This document shows positions 1 to 10,782 of a stretch of DNA of 64,000 nt, one piece after another. The DNA lies in contig NC_092579.1 in NCBI RefSeq assembly GCF_037975245.1, positions 3,434,001 through 3,498,000 of the forward strand. The letters run 5' to 3'. Positions within the stretch are counted from its first letter, which is position 1. Each line of letters begins with the position of its first letter. Made by a program: the position numbers and the translations under genes. Under the pieces are notes generated by a model, which saw only the letters and a list, made by a program, of their open reading frames with translations, ran no database searches and had not been told where the DNA came from. Source of the DNA: Apostichopus japonicus. Taxonomy: Eukaryota; Echinodermata; Holothuroidea; Aspidochirotida; Stichopodidae.

Positions 1-3000
1 CCTAATGGTGGAATACCCTCTTCCACCTGGTCTATCCAGGGCCGTCATCTACTCCGGTGCGCTGGGATGTCACCATCTACTCTTGCCGGTGGCAGCCATG
101 CTTTCCTCGGAGAACGTCTTCATCAGACCAGGTCAGCGAGGGTCTCTAGTCATTTATATTCTTCTATGGTTACACGATGCCTCCTCTTGATTCAAAAATG
201 AAACTGTTTAATCTCTTACTTAAAATACGATCATTTTATGGTATAATCTTAAGGTCCTTGCAAGTGGCAAGAGAGCCACCTCATTTAACTGCTCCATCCA
301 GGTGACACTCCCTCCCTCCTTCTCTATCTCCTCTTCTTGTATCATCCAAAATAACAGCAACACCCATCCTCCCCCATTTCCCCAGTCCTACCCCCTCCCC
401 CCTACCTTCCCTATATACTAGTCATGAAGACCTTCTAGTGTCCATTTTAAGAAAAGTTAAGGAGTGCATCTTCTGACTTCGACCTGGGAAATTTTCTTGC
501 AGTACTAAACATCTAAAGCCTTGTCTCTGTTAATAAAACAATGGATGTAGTTGTATAGAACTAAAGTAAGGTAGTGTCTAGTACAAAAGTGTTGCCAGGC
601 TAGGTTAAAAGTTACTGTTTTCTTTTCTACAAGAAATAAAGATAGAGAAGAAGGAATAACCAAATTTGGTAAAGCAACAGATTCTGTTGTGACATTTATT
701 GGAAAATTGGATGCCAAAACACAGCCACCTGTCTTTGACATTTATTGGACAACACAATCATGATAAATAATTTGAAGAAAGTTTTCATTTTCCTCTTTCA
801 AGGAGAGGAGAAGAAACAAACAGAGGCAAACAAAGCTCATAAGAAACTCTCCAGTATGGGAGGAGGTAATAATGATTTTGGAACTCTCCTGGCAGTGTTT
901 GAGTCTTGCTCCAAAAGGTAAGGTTTACATAGGGATATTTGAAACTTCTAGTCCTGTAAGCCATTGGCCAATGGGAGAACTTAGATTTGTTATAAACATT
1001 TATATCAAACCTGTGCATCAATAATTAATAACTACATCCAATAATTATTGGCAGAGATGAACGCAGAGACAACAAAAACGACTAGTTGACTGAAACTTTG
1101 TCGCATTAAAAGAAGTATAAAACGATTCCAGAAGAGATTAAATAGTCAAACACGTAACTGTAGTTTGCTTCAAAAACAATAAAAGTGTTTATTTAATCAC
1201 TGCTTCTTATTGGAAGGTTTTCAGCATTGGAACATGTAGATGGAAAACAAACATGACGAAATATCAATATGATATTTCGCAATCGTACAGTAGCACGTAA
1301 ACAAACTATCTCCTTATAGGTTAGAGGACTTGCTTACTGTACACTTATACATATATATACGAGTTAAACAGATAAACAAAGTAAGTACATAAAAGAAAAC
1401 AATAATAACAGTCCAGGCAAAAGTGGACTTTACCAACACTCCTTCTCACTTGCAGTTGGACTTAAAACATTTCTTTTAACCCAGACATTTGTCTTAGTTT
1501 TTCAAACCGTTGTTTACTCAGTCCTTTCGTTAGCAAGTCAGCCACCATGTCCTCGGTTGGACAATACATGAGTTCAATAGTACCACGCTCGACGGTCTCT
1601 CTGATAAAGTGGTACTTTATCTCGATGTGTTTTGTCCTTCCATGAAACTGTGGGTTCTTGGCCATGCAGATTGCAGACTGGTTATCTTCGAGGATCCTCA
1701 GTGGTTTGTTTGGCTTATTTTGCAAGTCGGTGTTAAGTCGTTGCAACCACACTGCTTCCTGGGCTGCGCTGGCCAATGCAATATACTCTGCTTCTGCAGT
1801 CGAGAGGGCTACACATGTTTGCTTCTTGCTCTTCCAGCTCACAGCAGCTCCACTTACTTGAAACAAGTAACCTGAGGTTGACTTCCTGTCATTAACATCA
1901 CCTGCCCAATCAGCATCTGAATAGCCAATACATTCATTTGATCCATCTTTGGTATACAGCAAACCGTAGTTGATTGTACCTCTGAGGTAACGTAGAATAC
2001 GTTTCACAGCTGTCAAGTGCTGTTTGGTGGGTTCAGATGTGAACTTTGCCACATTGCACACAGCAAAAGTTATATCAGGTCTTGTCATCGTTGAGAGATA
2101 GAGCAAGCTACCAACAATAGACTGATATAGTCCTTGGTCCACAAGGTCAGATTCCTCCGTTGCTTTAACTAGCTTCAAACTGACTTCAACTGGTGTTGAA
2201 ACTGGTTTGGAATTTTCCATTCCATACTTCTGCAGGACTTTCTCAGTATACACTGGTTGTCCGATCCAGATTTCTCCGTTGGTGTGGTTCTGCTTAATAT
2301 TCACCCCGAGGAAATAACTGAGTTCTCCCATGTCTTTGACCGCAAACTTTTCAGCAAGAGCCACTTTGACTTGTGTAACATGTTCATTACTCTTGCCAGC
2401 TAGAAGAATGTCATCAACATAAACGGCAATGATGAACACCTCTCCTTCTGTAGACATGTACAAGCAAGGATCACTTGGTGTTTGCACAAACCCCATTTCA
2501 ATTAGGTGGTTATGCAAAGTTTCGTTCCAGCATCTTGGTGATTGTTTTAGTCCATAAATGCTTCTTTTGAGTTTGCATACAAGGTGCTCTTTGCCTTCGA
2601 CAACGAAACCTTCTGGTTGTTTCATATAGACTTCCTCGTTGAGGTTACCATTAAGAAATGCCGTTGCTACATCCATCTGATGAACTTTCAAGTTATTTTG
2701 AACACTTAGTGCCAAAACATTTCGTACAGACTCAAAACGTATGACTGGACAAAACGTCTCATCATAATCAACACCAAACTTCTGAGAAAAACCTTGGGCT
2801 ACCAGTCGAGCTTTATACCGTTCGACTGACCCATCAGCACAGGACTTAACCTTAAACACCCATTTGCTGCCAACTGCTTTTCTACCTTCTGGCAGCTCAG
2901 TTAAGACCCAAACATTATTATCATGGAGAGACTGAACTTCTTTCTCCATGGCATCCACCCATTTTGATTTATCAGATCTACCTAGAGCTTCACTTACAGT

Positions 3001-6000
3001 AAATGGCTCTTTTGGATTACTTCCAACAAAGTTTACCCATTCACCAAAATGATCAGGAGGTCTCCGATCTCTTTCTGATCGCCTAAGTTGTGCCTCTGGA
3101 GCTCCATCATCGGCAACTAACTTGTCATTACTCATACTATCAATCAGTATGTGACGATCCTCATGCGAGTCAGTGGACTCCTTCTCAACTCCATGCATCT
3201 GCTCATTAAACTGAACATCTCGACTAAAGAACACTTTGGAACGTTTCTGATCGTAAAGTCGATACCCCTTTGTTTCAGTACCATATCCCAAGAAGATGCA
3301 TTTTCTTGCTTTGGAGTCAAGTTTTTGGCGTTCATCCTTTGGGACATGAGCATATGCAACACACCCAAATGATCGGAAATGGGAAACATTTGGCTTCTCC
3401 CCAGTCCAAGCCTCAAAGGGTGTCATTCCCTTGACAACCTTTGTTGGACTTCTATTACGTAGGTACACTGCTGTAGATACAGCTTCCGCCCAATAGCGCT
3501 GTGGAAGTTTTGCATCACACAACATTGATCGCACAGTTTCAACAAGAGTGCGATTCATTCTCTCTGCTACCCCATTTTGTTCTGGAGTTTTTGCCACAGT
3601 TAGGTGATGCTTAACTCCTTCTTTCTTTAGATAATCTTCGAACTCAGTTGATACAAATTCACCACCATTATCAGTGCGTAAGGTTTTCAAGGTGTACCCT
3701 GAGGATTTTTCAACAAGGGCTTTCCACTCAAGAAACTTACTGAACACTTCACTCTTGTATTTGAGGACACACACCCAAACATAATGTGTAAAATCATCAA
3801 TGAATGTTAACAGATATTCAGCCCCACTAAGTGATTGCGCATTCATTTTTCCACACACATCACTATGGACTAACTCAAGAGGTTGCTTAGACTTTCTGTT
3901 GCTACTGGTTGGAAACTGACTACGATGATGTTTACCTTGAACACAGGGTTCACAGAAATCAACCCCCTTAGACACTCCATAGTTAAAACCATCAACCATA
4001 CTTTCTTTGGCCAGCCTTTTTAGATTTTGTACACCAAGATGACCAAAGCGCCTATGCCAAAGATTTTCTGTTGACCCTTGATTGACACCTTCAGCAGCAT
4101 TAACCTTTGCATGATTGTCTGGGCATATGTCCTGAAATTCTCGACTGACACCTTTAGCAGCATTAACTTTTGCATGAGCAGTTTGACAACTCAGATAGTA
4201 TAGGTTCCCTACCTTATGTGCCTCAGCAATTAGTTTCAGGTCCTCATCAAGAATTTCACAACCTGCCTCACTAAATCTGGTCATTTTGCCAGCTTTTGAT
4301 ACCTTAGCTACGCTTAGCAAGTTGTATGACAGTTTAGGAACATACAAAACATTATGCAATTTGCATATCTGTGTCTTGCCATTTGACAGGTTCATCTTAA
4401 GCATAACTGTTCCATGACCAAGGGCTTTAAGAGAGTGATTGTCACCCAATGAAACTGTCACTAGCTGCTCTAAACCACTAAGTGCAGTGAACAGTTTCTC
4501 ATCATTACACATGTGACAAGTTGCTCCGGAGTCCACAATCCAGCTATCATGTGAACCCATGACACTAGCTGAGAGTGCATGGCGGGCTACAAGACCCACA
4601 CTCTCATTATTGGAGCTACTACTCTCACTATCGGAGCTACTACTCTCTCTTTTCTTAGACTTAACATTATTAACCTTATGTTTAGCACCTCTAGGTCTGG
4701 ATTTACCACTCTTTTTACTCGTTTGAGTTTTACCCTTATCATTACTATTACAGTAACGCTGAATGTGCCCATATTTGCCGCAGTTATAGCACTTCGGACC
4801 TTTATAGTTCAGCCTTGATTGCTGGTTAGCGAACATTGCTTCCATCTCGGCCTTTGGGCTTGACAGGTCACGATTTTGCATCTTACGCTCCTCGTGAAGT
4901 AATCTCTCTGTTACAGTTTCCATCTTGGGGACTTCAGGATTGGCCTCGAAAGCGGTCACCAACATGTTAAATGATTCTGGTAAACTAGCAAGGATATGGA
5001 CAACTCTGTCCTCTTCAGACATTGGGTCACCAATTATCGAGAGTGACTCAAAAATATCAGTCATCGCCTTGATATGTTCATTAACTGAACCACCAGACTT
5101 CAGTCGCAGAGAATAGAGCTTTCGTCGGAGTTCCAATTTGTTGGCCCATGACTTTTTTTGGAACTGTTCCGCCAGTTTCCCCCAGACAGCAATTGGATCC
5201 ACTGGGTCCCCAATCAAATACAACAATGATGGCTCGATGGACAGAACTATAATTGCCAATGCTCGATCCACCCTAGCTGTAAAGCTAGCAAGTTTAACAG
5301 CATCACTCGCAGGGGGAGCTTTTTCATCACCATTAACAATATTCCAAAGTCCATCCTTCATTAAGGTCATTCTACACTGCACCTTCCAAGTCGCATAATT
5401 CGACCCATTCAACGCAACTACAATCGAAGATTTCACGTCTGACGACATCTTCACTCACAAAGGGAGTACAGCAGTTCAGCGAAACCACTTAAATAGCACA
5501 CAGCAATGGTTAACCGTCACACTAGTTTGATACGCTACGTACTCACGTTAACACGCAGTCTGGGCCCATAACCTATTGGCAGAGATGAACGCAGAGACAA
5601 CAAAAACGACTAGTTGACTGAAACTTTGTCGCATTAAAAGAAGTATAAAACGATTCCAGAAGAGATTAAATAGTCAAACACGTAACTGTAGTTTGCTTCA
5701 AAAACAATAAAAGTGTTTATTTAATCACTGCTTCTTATTGGAAGGTTTTCAGCATTGGAACATGTAGATGGAAAACAAACATGACGAAATATCAATATGA
5801 TATTTCGCAATCGTACAGTAGCACGTAAACAAACTATCTCCTTATAGGTTAGAGGACTTGCTTACTGTACACTTATACATATATATACGAGTTAAACAGA
5901 TAAACAAAGTAAGTACATAAAAGAAAACAATAATAACAGTCCAGGCAAAAGTGGACTTTACCAACAATAATTTGTATTCTAAGTAGCAACATTATTATTG

Positions 6001-9000
6001 TTGTTATCTTTGTAGCATCATACTATGATATTATGTATATAAAAGTATGGTTAATAAAGACTGATACATCTGTCCTTTGTTACAACCCATTTCAGCAAAT
6101 GGGGTCCTTTTAACAAAGTGCGATGTCATATTGGGTCCAATGTGCCTGATCTGTACTGTTTACAGATCTCTGAATTGAAAGTAACGTGATCACCTAAAAG
6201 CACCTTCTACTATGCTAACACACCTGGTGAACTTGCATACAGATGTACTGGCTGTTAGAATTGTTTAACGTTCCACTTGTTCAACATTCTACTTGTTCAG
6301 TTTGGCTGAGCCTAGTACTTTAGAAAACACAACTTTAGGTGCTTAAAACAAATACCTGACTTGAAACTTTAAGTCAAAACATCTCTTCTTCAATAATTAT
6401 GTGCGAAATTGTGTACACCACTAGTGACCAACTCACTCCAATGTTATGATCTGCTGTCAGAGACTGCAGCTTGTCAAGTTTTGTGGAACAGCACCCTCTG
6501 TTAACATCGGACATGGTTGGAACTTGAAAGCCCTAGGGATTGATAGCTGTGTTACCCCGGAAGGAAATGCACATGCCATTTATGTCATTTATGTCCATAT
6601 CAGTTTCATATATTCAGTAATGATTAATTCTTGTATCAATTATATAACTGATTTGTTGTCAGTGTTTGCTGATGGTGGAAATGACAAGAGCCTTCAGCTT
6701 CTGCAGCATTGCTGCTCTATACTTAAGATTTGGTGTTATGTTATATTTCTTAAGCAGCATATCCACTCGTCACTTATACATGTTACTTTTGTATCTCGTT
6801 AGTGACTCACCGTCGTCTTGGTGTCGGGATAACTACATCCACTGGAGAGCTGTCACAATGGCCAGAAACATTCACGATCAGCTGAAATCTATCCTTACTA
6901 AACAAATGCAGGTAACAATCGGTACTTCCTTCTACAAGTCACAGTATGTACTTACTATGCTTCTTGATAGAGGTGTTGTACCACAATTAACTTCTCCATT
7001 GACTTACACAGTAAATTCACCCCTATCCAAAGTTGTCAGAGTGTAGACAGAAGATCAGTTAGTATGGATAGAATCTGCTAGTATGGTCAGTTTGGGTGAA
7101 TAAATCTGCTTGTATGGTCAGTTAGTATGGATAGAATCTGCTAGTATGGTCAGTTAGTGTGCACTAAATCTTCTAATATGGTCAGTTAGTATGGATATAA
7201 TCTGCTAGTATGTTCAGTTAGTATGGATAGAATCTGCTAGTATGGTCAGTTTGTATGGATATAATCTGCTAGTATGTTCAGTTAGTATGGATAGAATTTG
7301 CTAGTATGGTCAGTTAGTATGGATAGAATCTGCTAGTTTGTTCAGTTAGTATGGATAGAATCTGCTAGTATGGTCAGTTAGTATGGATAGAATCTGCTAG
7401 TATGGTCAGTTAGTATGGGTAGAATCTGCTAGTATGGTCAGTTAGTATGGATAGAACCTGCTAGTATGGTCAGTTAGTGTGGACTAAATCTGTTAGTATG
7501 GCCAGTTAGTATGGATAGAATCTGCTAGTATCAAGTATTAGTTTAAAGTTTTCTACCAGTTCACTGTTTTATCTTTGGTAGCATTTAATGATGCTCCTCA
7601 CTTACAGATCTCTACTCAAGGTGTATGTGAACTTTCTTATCTACTTAAACTGCAACAAAAATATTGCTAAAATTGTTGTATTGTATCCCTCTGGACCTAC
7701 TTCCTAGCATCATTTTGTAAAGAGACCACCTTTGAGTCTCATTGATGTTATTCGCTGATTTCTCCCAAAGATTTCTGATTCCTTGCTGGAGGCAGAAATA
7801 ACCAATGTGACTAGTGATGGCATGTGTCGGTGTGGGTTTGTCTGCGTGTGTGTGGGATTGTGTAATTCCGTGTGTGCAAGTGTGTATATGATGCCTAAGG
7901 TTGTAAACATGATTTACATAAAATGTACATCTTGGATGAACCTCGTACTGAGGTAACTATCTCATACAACAGGCTCAGAAGCCTACCATTACTTTTTGGG
8001 TTTTCTTGTTTTGGGGGTTTTTGTTATTGAGATCCAAGGATTTAAATGTTCATAAACCTTGCTTAACATGATTATGCAAAAGTAGACCTTGGATGAGCCC
8101 CATATTATATAAGTTAGGGAATCACTTTGAGTAAACAGCAGTTATATTTGAAATTTCTTATGAATTGTATAATGTGGAATAGGAATCACTATTGGAGCCT
8201 ATTAGCTTGCTGGTTAGGTCTACTGTCATGTTCATGCAGATTGGGTGTTTCTATGTTCTTTAAGGACTGCCACACAGTATACTGCAGTGATTGTTCTATC
8301 CATAATAAATATTTTATTGATCAGTATTCCACTATCCGTTAATCATCGATGGTGCAGTTATATATTAGCAAATACATCGACCAAATACACCATCATTTAC
8401 GTAACTTTTGTCTTTTCCTTCTTTTTTATTGGCCAGAGATCTGATTTCCCAAAGGAAGACATTGATAGTGATCTCAAGCCTGGAGAACTGATGGGTAGAG
8501 CTCTCTGCTCTGGACTGTTTAGTAACGTTGCTAGGAAGGCTCCATCTGGTCGAGGATTCAGAACCATGGAGGGCCATGGCACTCATGTATTCATGCACCC
8601 TTCATCTGTGGTGAGATTACATCGTGTGGTGGTAAAAAGCTACTTGTTGGTCATACGTGTGAAATATACTCTAGTTTATCATCAGTTTGATCATTCATAC
8701 ATTCATTTATTTTTTTATTTGGGCAATGGCAGTTTTTGACCTCATACCTCTTAATGGTTTTGCACACAACTGTCATCTGTACAACTTTATGGAATTGTAA
8801 AGAGGCCTAAATTACCATACCTACTGTATATGTAAATGTATGTTTGTATGTACCTATGTATGTATGTTTGTTTAAGAATCTGTGTAGGTAATTGTGTGTA
8901 AAAGACACTATGCAAAGACTCAGCACTTTACATCACAGTAAGGTTTAACTGTAAGGATAAATCCTATAGAAAGTGCACTTCCAGGGACAAAAGAACACAC

Positions 9001-10782
9001 TTCCTAGGCATAGATCCTTCACAAACAAGAACATTTCCTATGGATATTTCATGGCAAATTGTGGATAATTTTTAGGTGGACTTGTATATATCTACCACTT
9101 GAAATTGAACCTTACATGTCTGAAAACTAATTCCATCATTAGTATTGATTGTATAGTATCTTTAAATATTTTATATATTTAATACTGACAGACCATATTT
9201 GGTATGATACCAGCAGAATAATCTGCTAAACATTTCAAGGCGAAAGTTGCTTTTAAGTTTCCAAAAAGTTTTCTGACACTCTGAATTTTTTGCAGACATA
9301 AAGGTTTAAATCAGAACATTGAGATATCTCAGAATGGTAATTTACATAAAGTGAGGGTGGTAATAAAATGCTTTCTATGGTTGAGACATGTGACCAGTTT
9401 TAACTTTTTAGCATATTTGAGGGGTATTTCTGGCAACATTTCCTTTTTCAGCCCTTGTACCATTATACACCAATACTCTGTTATGAAGGTGATATTTCCC
9501 AGCTCTGTAAAGGATGATCCCAGATTATGTTTTTATGATCCTGATTATGTCCTACTTCCACAGTTGTTTGGTCAAGCAGATAATCTGGACTGGGTCATCT
9601 ACCATGAGGTAATCTGGACCTCCAAAGTCTTCATGAGAACAGCTTGTTCTGTGAGTATTATTTATCATAGCGCGGTGTCAATCTCCTTTGAACAATGCTA
9701 GTAGCTGAGTTGAAAAGCACAAAATATTTGTGAAATAGAGTTGTAAATAGTCTAACATCTTTTTTTTTTACTGAATGTATTTTAACAAACACAGCAAAAC
9801 TCAAAATAAAATAACATTATTGTTGTAATTGCAGTCAAAACAATGACTGTGTTTTGTGCTCGTCTATAAGAAAGGGTTCTTAAATACCAACATGTTTGTT
9901 GCTAATTCACTATGTCTTCACAGCTTGAAAATGATTTCTCTCTGCTCATTTCTCCTGCAGATTGATTATGATTGGGTGAAAGATCTGTTGCCACGGTTGC
10001 ATGAACTGGATGCATACGGACTGAGCGGCTGCCTCAAACCAGACGACCAGAGCAAGGAAGCGGCTGCCATGGAGGATAGTAAAGATACTGAGACCTCTGC
10101 AAATCGTCTTCAGCTAAAACAAGGTCTTGAATCTTTCTATCACGTCATGTTACCCTTAAAATGCAGTGTTGTAATGAATGTTGACCCAAGTCACTAAGTT
10201 TTAAAGTGTAGTGACTCACACAAGTTTGTCAGTTTCTCCACAGTAGAGATAATACAGTGACTGGAGTCCATGACTAAATTACATATTATGACATATTAAT
10301 GAAGGAATCCATATCTTTTCACTTGAACCCAGTGATTAAGCTTTGTAAAAGTCTTACTGAAGAAACTTAAACAAGTTGTTTTTTTGCTGGCAAGAAGACT
10401 TTGGGTAATCATAACGTACCAATGGGTATTCATAAGGTAGCAATGGGTATTCATAAGGTACCAATGGGTTTTCATAAGGTACCAATGGGTATTCGTAAGA
10501 TGCAATGAGTATTCATAAGGTAGTAATGGGTATTCATAAGATACAATGGGTATTCATAAGGTAGCAATGGGTATTCATAAGATACAATGGGTACTCATGA
10601 CGTAGCAATGGGTATTCATAAGGAACCAATGGGTATTCATAAGATCAGAACATTAATCCATTATTTTTCCACCACCAGATTCATCAAAAGAACCCAAATC
10701 ACAGAAGAGGAATAACGATGCCTCTATATCAGATGCGAAACAGAGATATTTAGAAAGAAAGAAAGCAAAATTAACAATATGA
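1..10782 (+). CDS. DHX40: DHX40-like DEAH-box RNA helicase, 3' part of gene (7 exons)
   Basis: Exons: 1-131 (cut by the window edge), 803-917, 6803-6911, 8437-8610, 9564-9650, 9961-10123 and 10679-10782 (TGA). Together they encode about 293 C-terminal residues. All introns are GT-AG and the phases (1,2,0,0,0,1) join one open frame. Exons 1-3 match the helicase-associated HA2 region ([49 protein letters not shown]). Exons 4-6 match the C-terminal OB-fold ([58 protein letters not shown]). The last exon ([20 protein letters not shown]) matches the characteristic DHX40 tail, which separates it from DHX8, DHX15 and DHX33. The RecA-like motor domains lie upstream of the window. The family unwinds RNA using ATP; the specific substrates of DHX40 are poorly known. 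Intron 2 (918-6802) is enlarged by a retrotransposon. Confidence 0.9.
132..802 (+). other. DHX40 intron 1
   Basis: This is a phase-1 intron with donor GTCAGC at 132 and an acceptor ending CTTTCAAG at 802. The interior is AT-rich with pyrimidine-rich patches around 300-420. I see no further coding exon or recognisable repeat. Short antisense open frames at 505-1021 overlap exon 2 and have no domain signal. Confidence 0.75.
1046..1438 (-). repeat. 3' LTR of the copia element
   Basis: This 393-bp direct repeat is identical by eye to 5574-5966. It is preceded (plus strand) by the target duplication ATAAT. It lies downstream of gag-pol in the element's orientation. It contains AATAAAA-type and TATATATA stretches that could serve in transcription, but the R/U5 boundaries cannot be fixed by reading alone. 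Confidence 0.96.
1439..1449 (-). promoter_or_regulatory. Polypurine tract of the copia element
   Basis: On the minus strand the sequence GTGAGAAGGAG lies directly against the first base of the 3' LTR. This is the expected position and composition for the plus-strand DNA primer in reverse transcription. Confidence 0.8.
1462..5454 (-). CDS. Copia gag-pol polyprotein, 1330 aa, intact
   Basis: One open frame carries every expected domain. The N-terminal part is UBN2/gag-like ([15 protein letters not shown]), followed by a CCHC zinc knuckle at about residues 222-235. A serine-rich linker precedes an aspartic protease with DSG at 308-310. The integrase HHCC finger has H467/H472 and CEPC at 501-504. 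The catalytic triad is D532, D595 and E631, giving the usual D-35-E spacing. The reverse transcriptase has YVDD at about 1012, and RNase H has DNQSA near 1257. All inspected catalytic residues are present, with no stop or frameshift. A short internal duplication lies between protease and integrase (near residues 427-460, motif HAKVNAA twice). Gag and Pol share one frame, as in many copia elements, so their ratio must be set after translation or by splicing. Enzymatic activity is inferred, not shown. Confidence 0.97.
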   Translation of the reverse strand: MKMSSDVKSSIVVALNGSNYATWKVQCRMTLMKDGLWNIVNGDEKAPPASDAVKLASFTARVDRALAIIVLSIEPSLLYLIGDPVDPIAVWGKLAEQFQKKSWANKLELRRKLYSLRLKSGGSVNEHIKAMTDIFESLSIIGDPMSEEDRVVHILASLPESFNMLVTAFEANPEVPKMETVTERLLHEERKMQNRDLSSPKAEMEAMFANQQSRLNYKGPKCYNCGKYGHIQRYCNSNDKGKTQTSKKSGKSRPRGAKHKVNNVKSKKRESSSSDSESSSSNNESVGLVARHALSASVMGSHDSWIVDSGATCHMCNDEKLFTALSGLEQLVTVSLGDNHSLKALGHGTVMLKMNLSNGKTQICKLHNVLYVPKLSYNLLSVAKVSKAGKMTRFSEAGCEILDEDLKLIAEAHKVGNLYYLSCQTAHAKVNAAKGVSREFQDICPDNHAKVNAAEGVNQGSTENLWHRRFGHLGVQNLKRLAKESMVDGFNYGVSKGVDFCEPCVQGKHHRSQFPTSSNRKSKQPLELVHSDVCGKMNAQSLSGAEYLLTFIDDFTHYVWVCVLKYKSEVFSKFLEWKALVEKSSGYTLKTLRTDNGGEFVSTEFEDYLKKEGVKHHLTVAKTPEQNGVAERMNRTLVETVRSMLCDAKLPQRYWAEAVSTAVYLRNRSPTKVVKGMTPFEAWTGEKPNVSHFRSFGCVAYAHVPKDERQKLDSKARKCIFLGYGTETKGYRLYDQKRSKVFFSRDVQFNEQMHGVEKESTDSHEDRHILIDSMSNDKLVADDGAPEAQLRRSERDRRPPDHFGEWVNFVGSNPKEPFTVSEALGRSDKSKWVDAMEKEVQSLHDNNVWVLTELPEGRKAVGSKWVFKVKSCADGSVERYKARLVAQGFSQKFGVDYDETFCPVIRFESVRNVLALSVQNNLKVHQMDVATAFLNGNLNEEVYMKQPEGFVVEGKEHLVCKLKRSIYGLKQSPRCWNETLHNHLIEMGFVQTPSDPCLYMSTEGEVFIIAVYVDDILLAGKSNEHVTQVKVALAEKFAVKDMGELSYFLGVNIKQNHTNGEIWIGQPVYTEKVLQKYGMENSKPVSTPVEVSLKLVKATEESDLVDQGLYQSIVGSLLYLSTMTRPDITFAVCNVAKFTSEPTKQHLTAVKRILRYLRGTINYGLLYTKDGSNECIGYSDADWAGDVNDRKSTSGYLFQVSGAAVSWKSKKQTCVALSTAEAEYIALASAAQEAVWLQRLNTDLQNKPNKPLRILEDNQSAICMAKNPQFHGRTKHIEIKYHFIRETVERGTIELMYCPTEDMVADLLTKGLSKQRFEKLRQMSGLKEMF
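5560..5573 (-). promoter_or_regulatory. tRNA primer-binding site (initiator tRNA-Met half-molecule type)
   Basis: Immediately inside the 5' LTR the plus strand reads CTGGGCCCATAACC. This equals the anticodon stem-loop of eukaryotic initiator tRNA-Met, not its CCA end. The minus (element) strand is therefore complementary to an internal tRNA segment. Drosophila copia is known to prime from the 5' half of a cleaved initiator tRNA, and this site has the same design. Confidence 0.85.
5574..5966 (-). repeat. 5' LTR of the copia element
   Basis: This 393-bp repeat is identical by eye to 1046-1438. It is followed by the target duplication ATAAT at 5967-5971. In the element's orientation it precedes the primer-binding site and gag-pol. 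Confidence 0.96.
5967..6802 (+). other. Remainder of DHX40 intron 2
   Basis: This is unique-looking AT-rich intron sequence between the copia insertion and exon 3 (acceptor GTTAG at 6802). A plus-strand open frame across 6446-6802 shows no recognisable domain and runs into the exon, so I treat it as chance. Confidence 0.6.
7053..7531 (+). repeat. 32-bp minisatellite, about 15 copies, DHX40 intron 3
   Basis: The unit is 32 bp: GTCAGTTAGTATGGATAGAA followed by TCTGCTAGTATG. It repeats head to tail about 15 times with point variants (for example TTCAG for GTCAG, GTGCACTAAA for ATGGATAGAA). There are no spacers and it is not coding. It sits in the 1.5-kb intron 6912-8436; the rest of that intron, including a TG-rich patch at 7820-7890, shows nothing else I recognise. 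Confidence 0.93.
8611..9563 (+). other. DHX40 intron 4
   Basis: This is a phase-0 intron, donor GTGAGA, acceptor CTTCCACAG. It holds an ATGT/TATG-rich patch near 8810-8870. A segment at about 8961-9050 also recurs, diverged, at 26632-26718 (dispersed repeat). I see no additional exon. Confidence 0.6.
10416..10643 (+). repeat. 20-21-bp minisatellite, about 11 copies, last DHX40 intron
   Basis: The consensus unit is GTACCAATGGGTATTCATAAG, with variants starting GTAGC or ATAC. Eleven units lie head to tail, ending 35 bp before the acceptor of the final exon. The repeated antisense MNTHWYL-type open frame is an artefact of the repeat. Confidence 0.92.

Larger units (their letters stand above)
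1046..5966 (-). mobile_element. Full-length Ty1/copia LTR retrotransposon in DHX40 intron 2
   Basis: This 4921-bp element runs antisense to its host gene. It has two 393-bp LTRs (1046-1438 and 5574-5966), a single uninterrupted gag-pol frame (1462-5454), a primer-binding site (5560-5573) and a polypurine tract (1439-1449). The 5-bp target duplication ATAAT is present at 1041-1045 and 5967-5971. In the element's own orientation the LTR begins TGTTGG and ends CCAATA, an imperfect TG...CA-type terminus. Reading the two LTRs side by side I found no difference, so the insertion is very recent. The order protease-integrase-RT-RNase H places it in Ty1/copia (Pseudoviridae-type), not Ty3/gypsy. A GalEa-like metazoan copia clade is possible but I cannot verify it. 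Confidence 0.96.

Noticed and set aside
6446..7046. Plus-strand open frames around DHX40 exon 3 as larger exons
   Set aside because: Only 6803-6911 matches DHX40 and joins in phase with both neighbours. The flanking codons are intron.
7053..10643. CRISPR-like arrays at the two DHX40 minisatellites
   Set aside because: The units are directly adjacent without unique spacers and the context is a eukaryotic gene.
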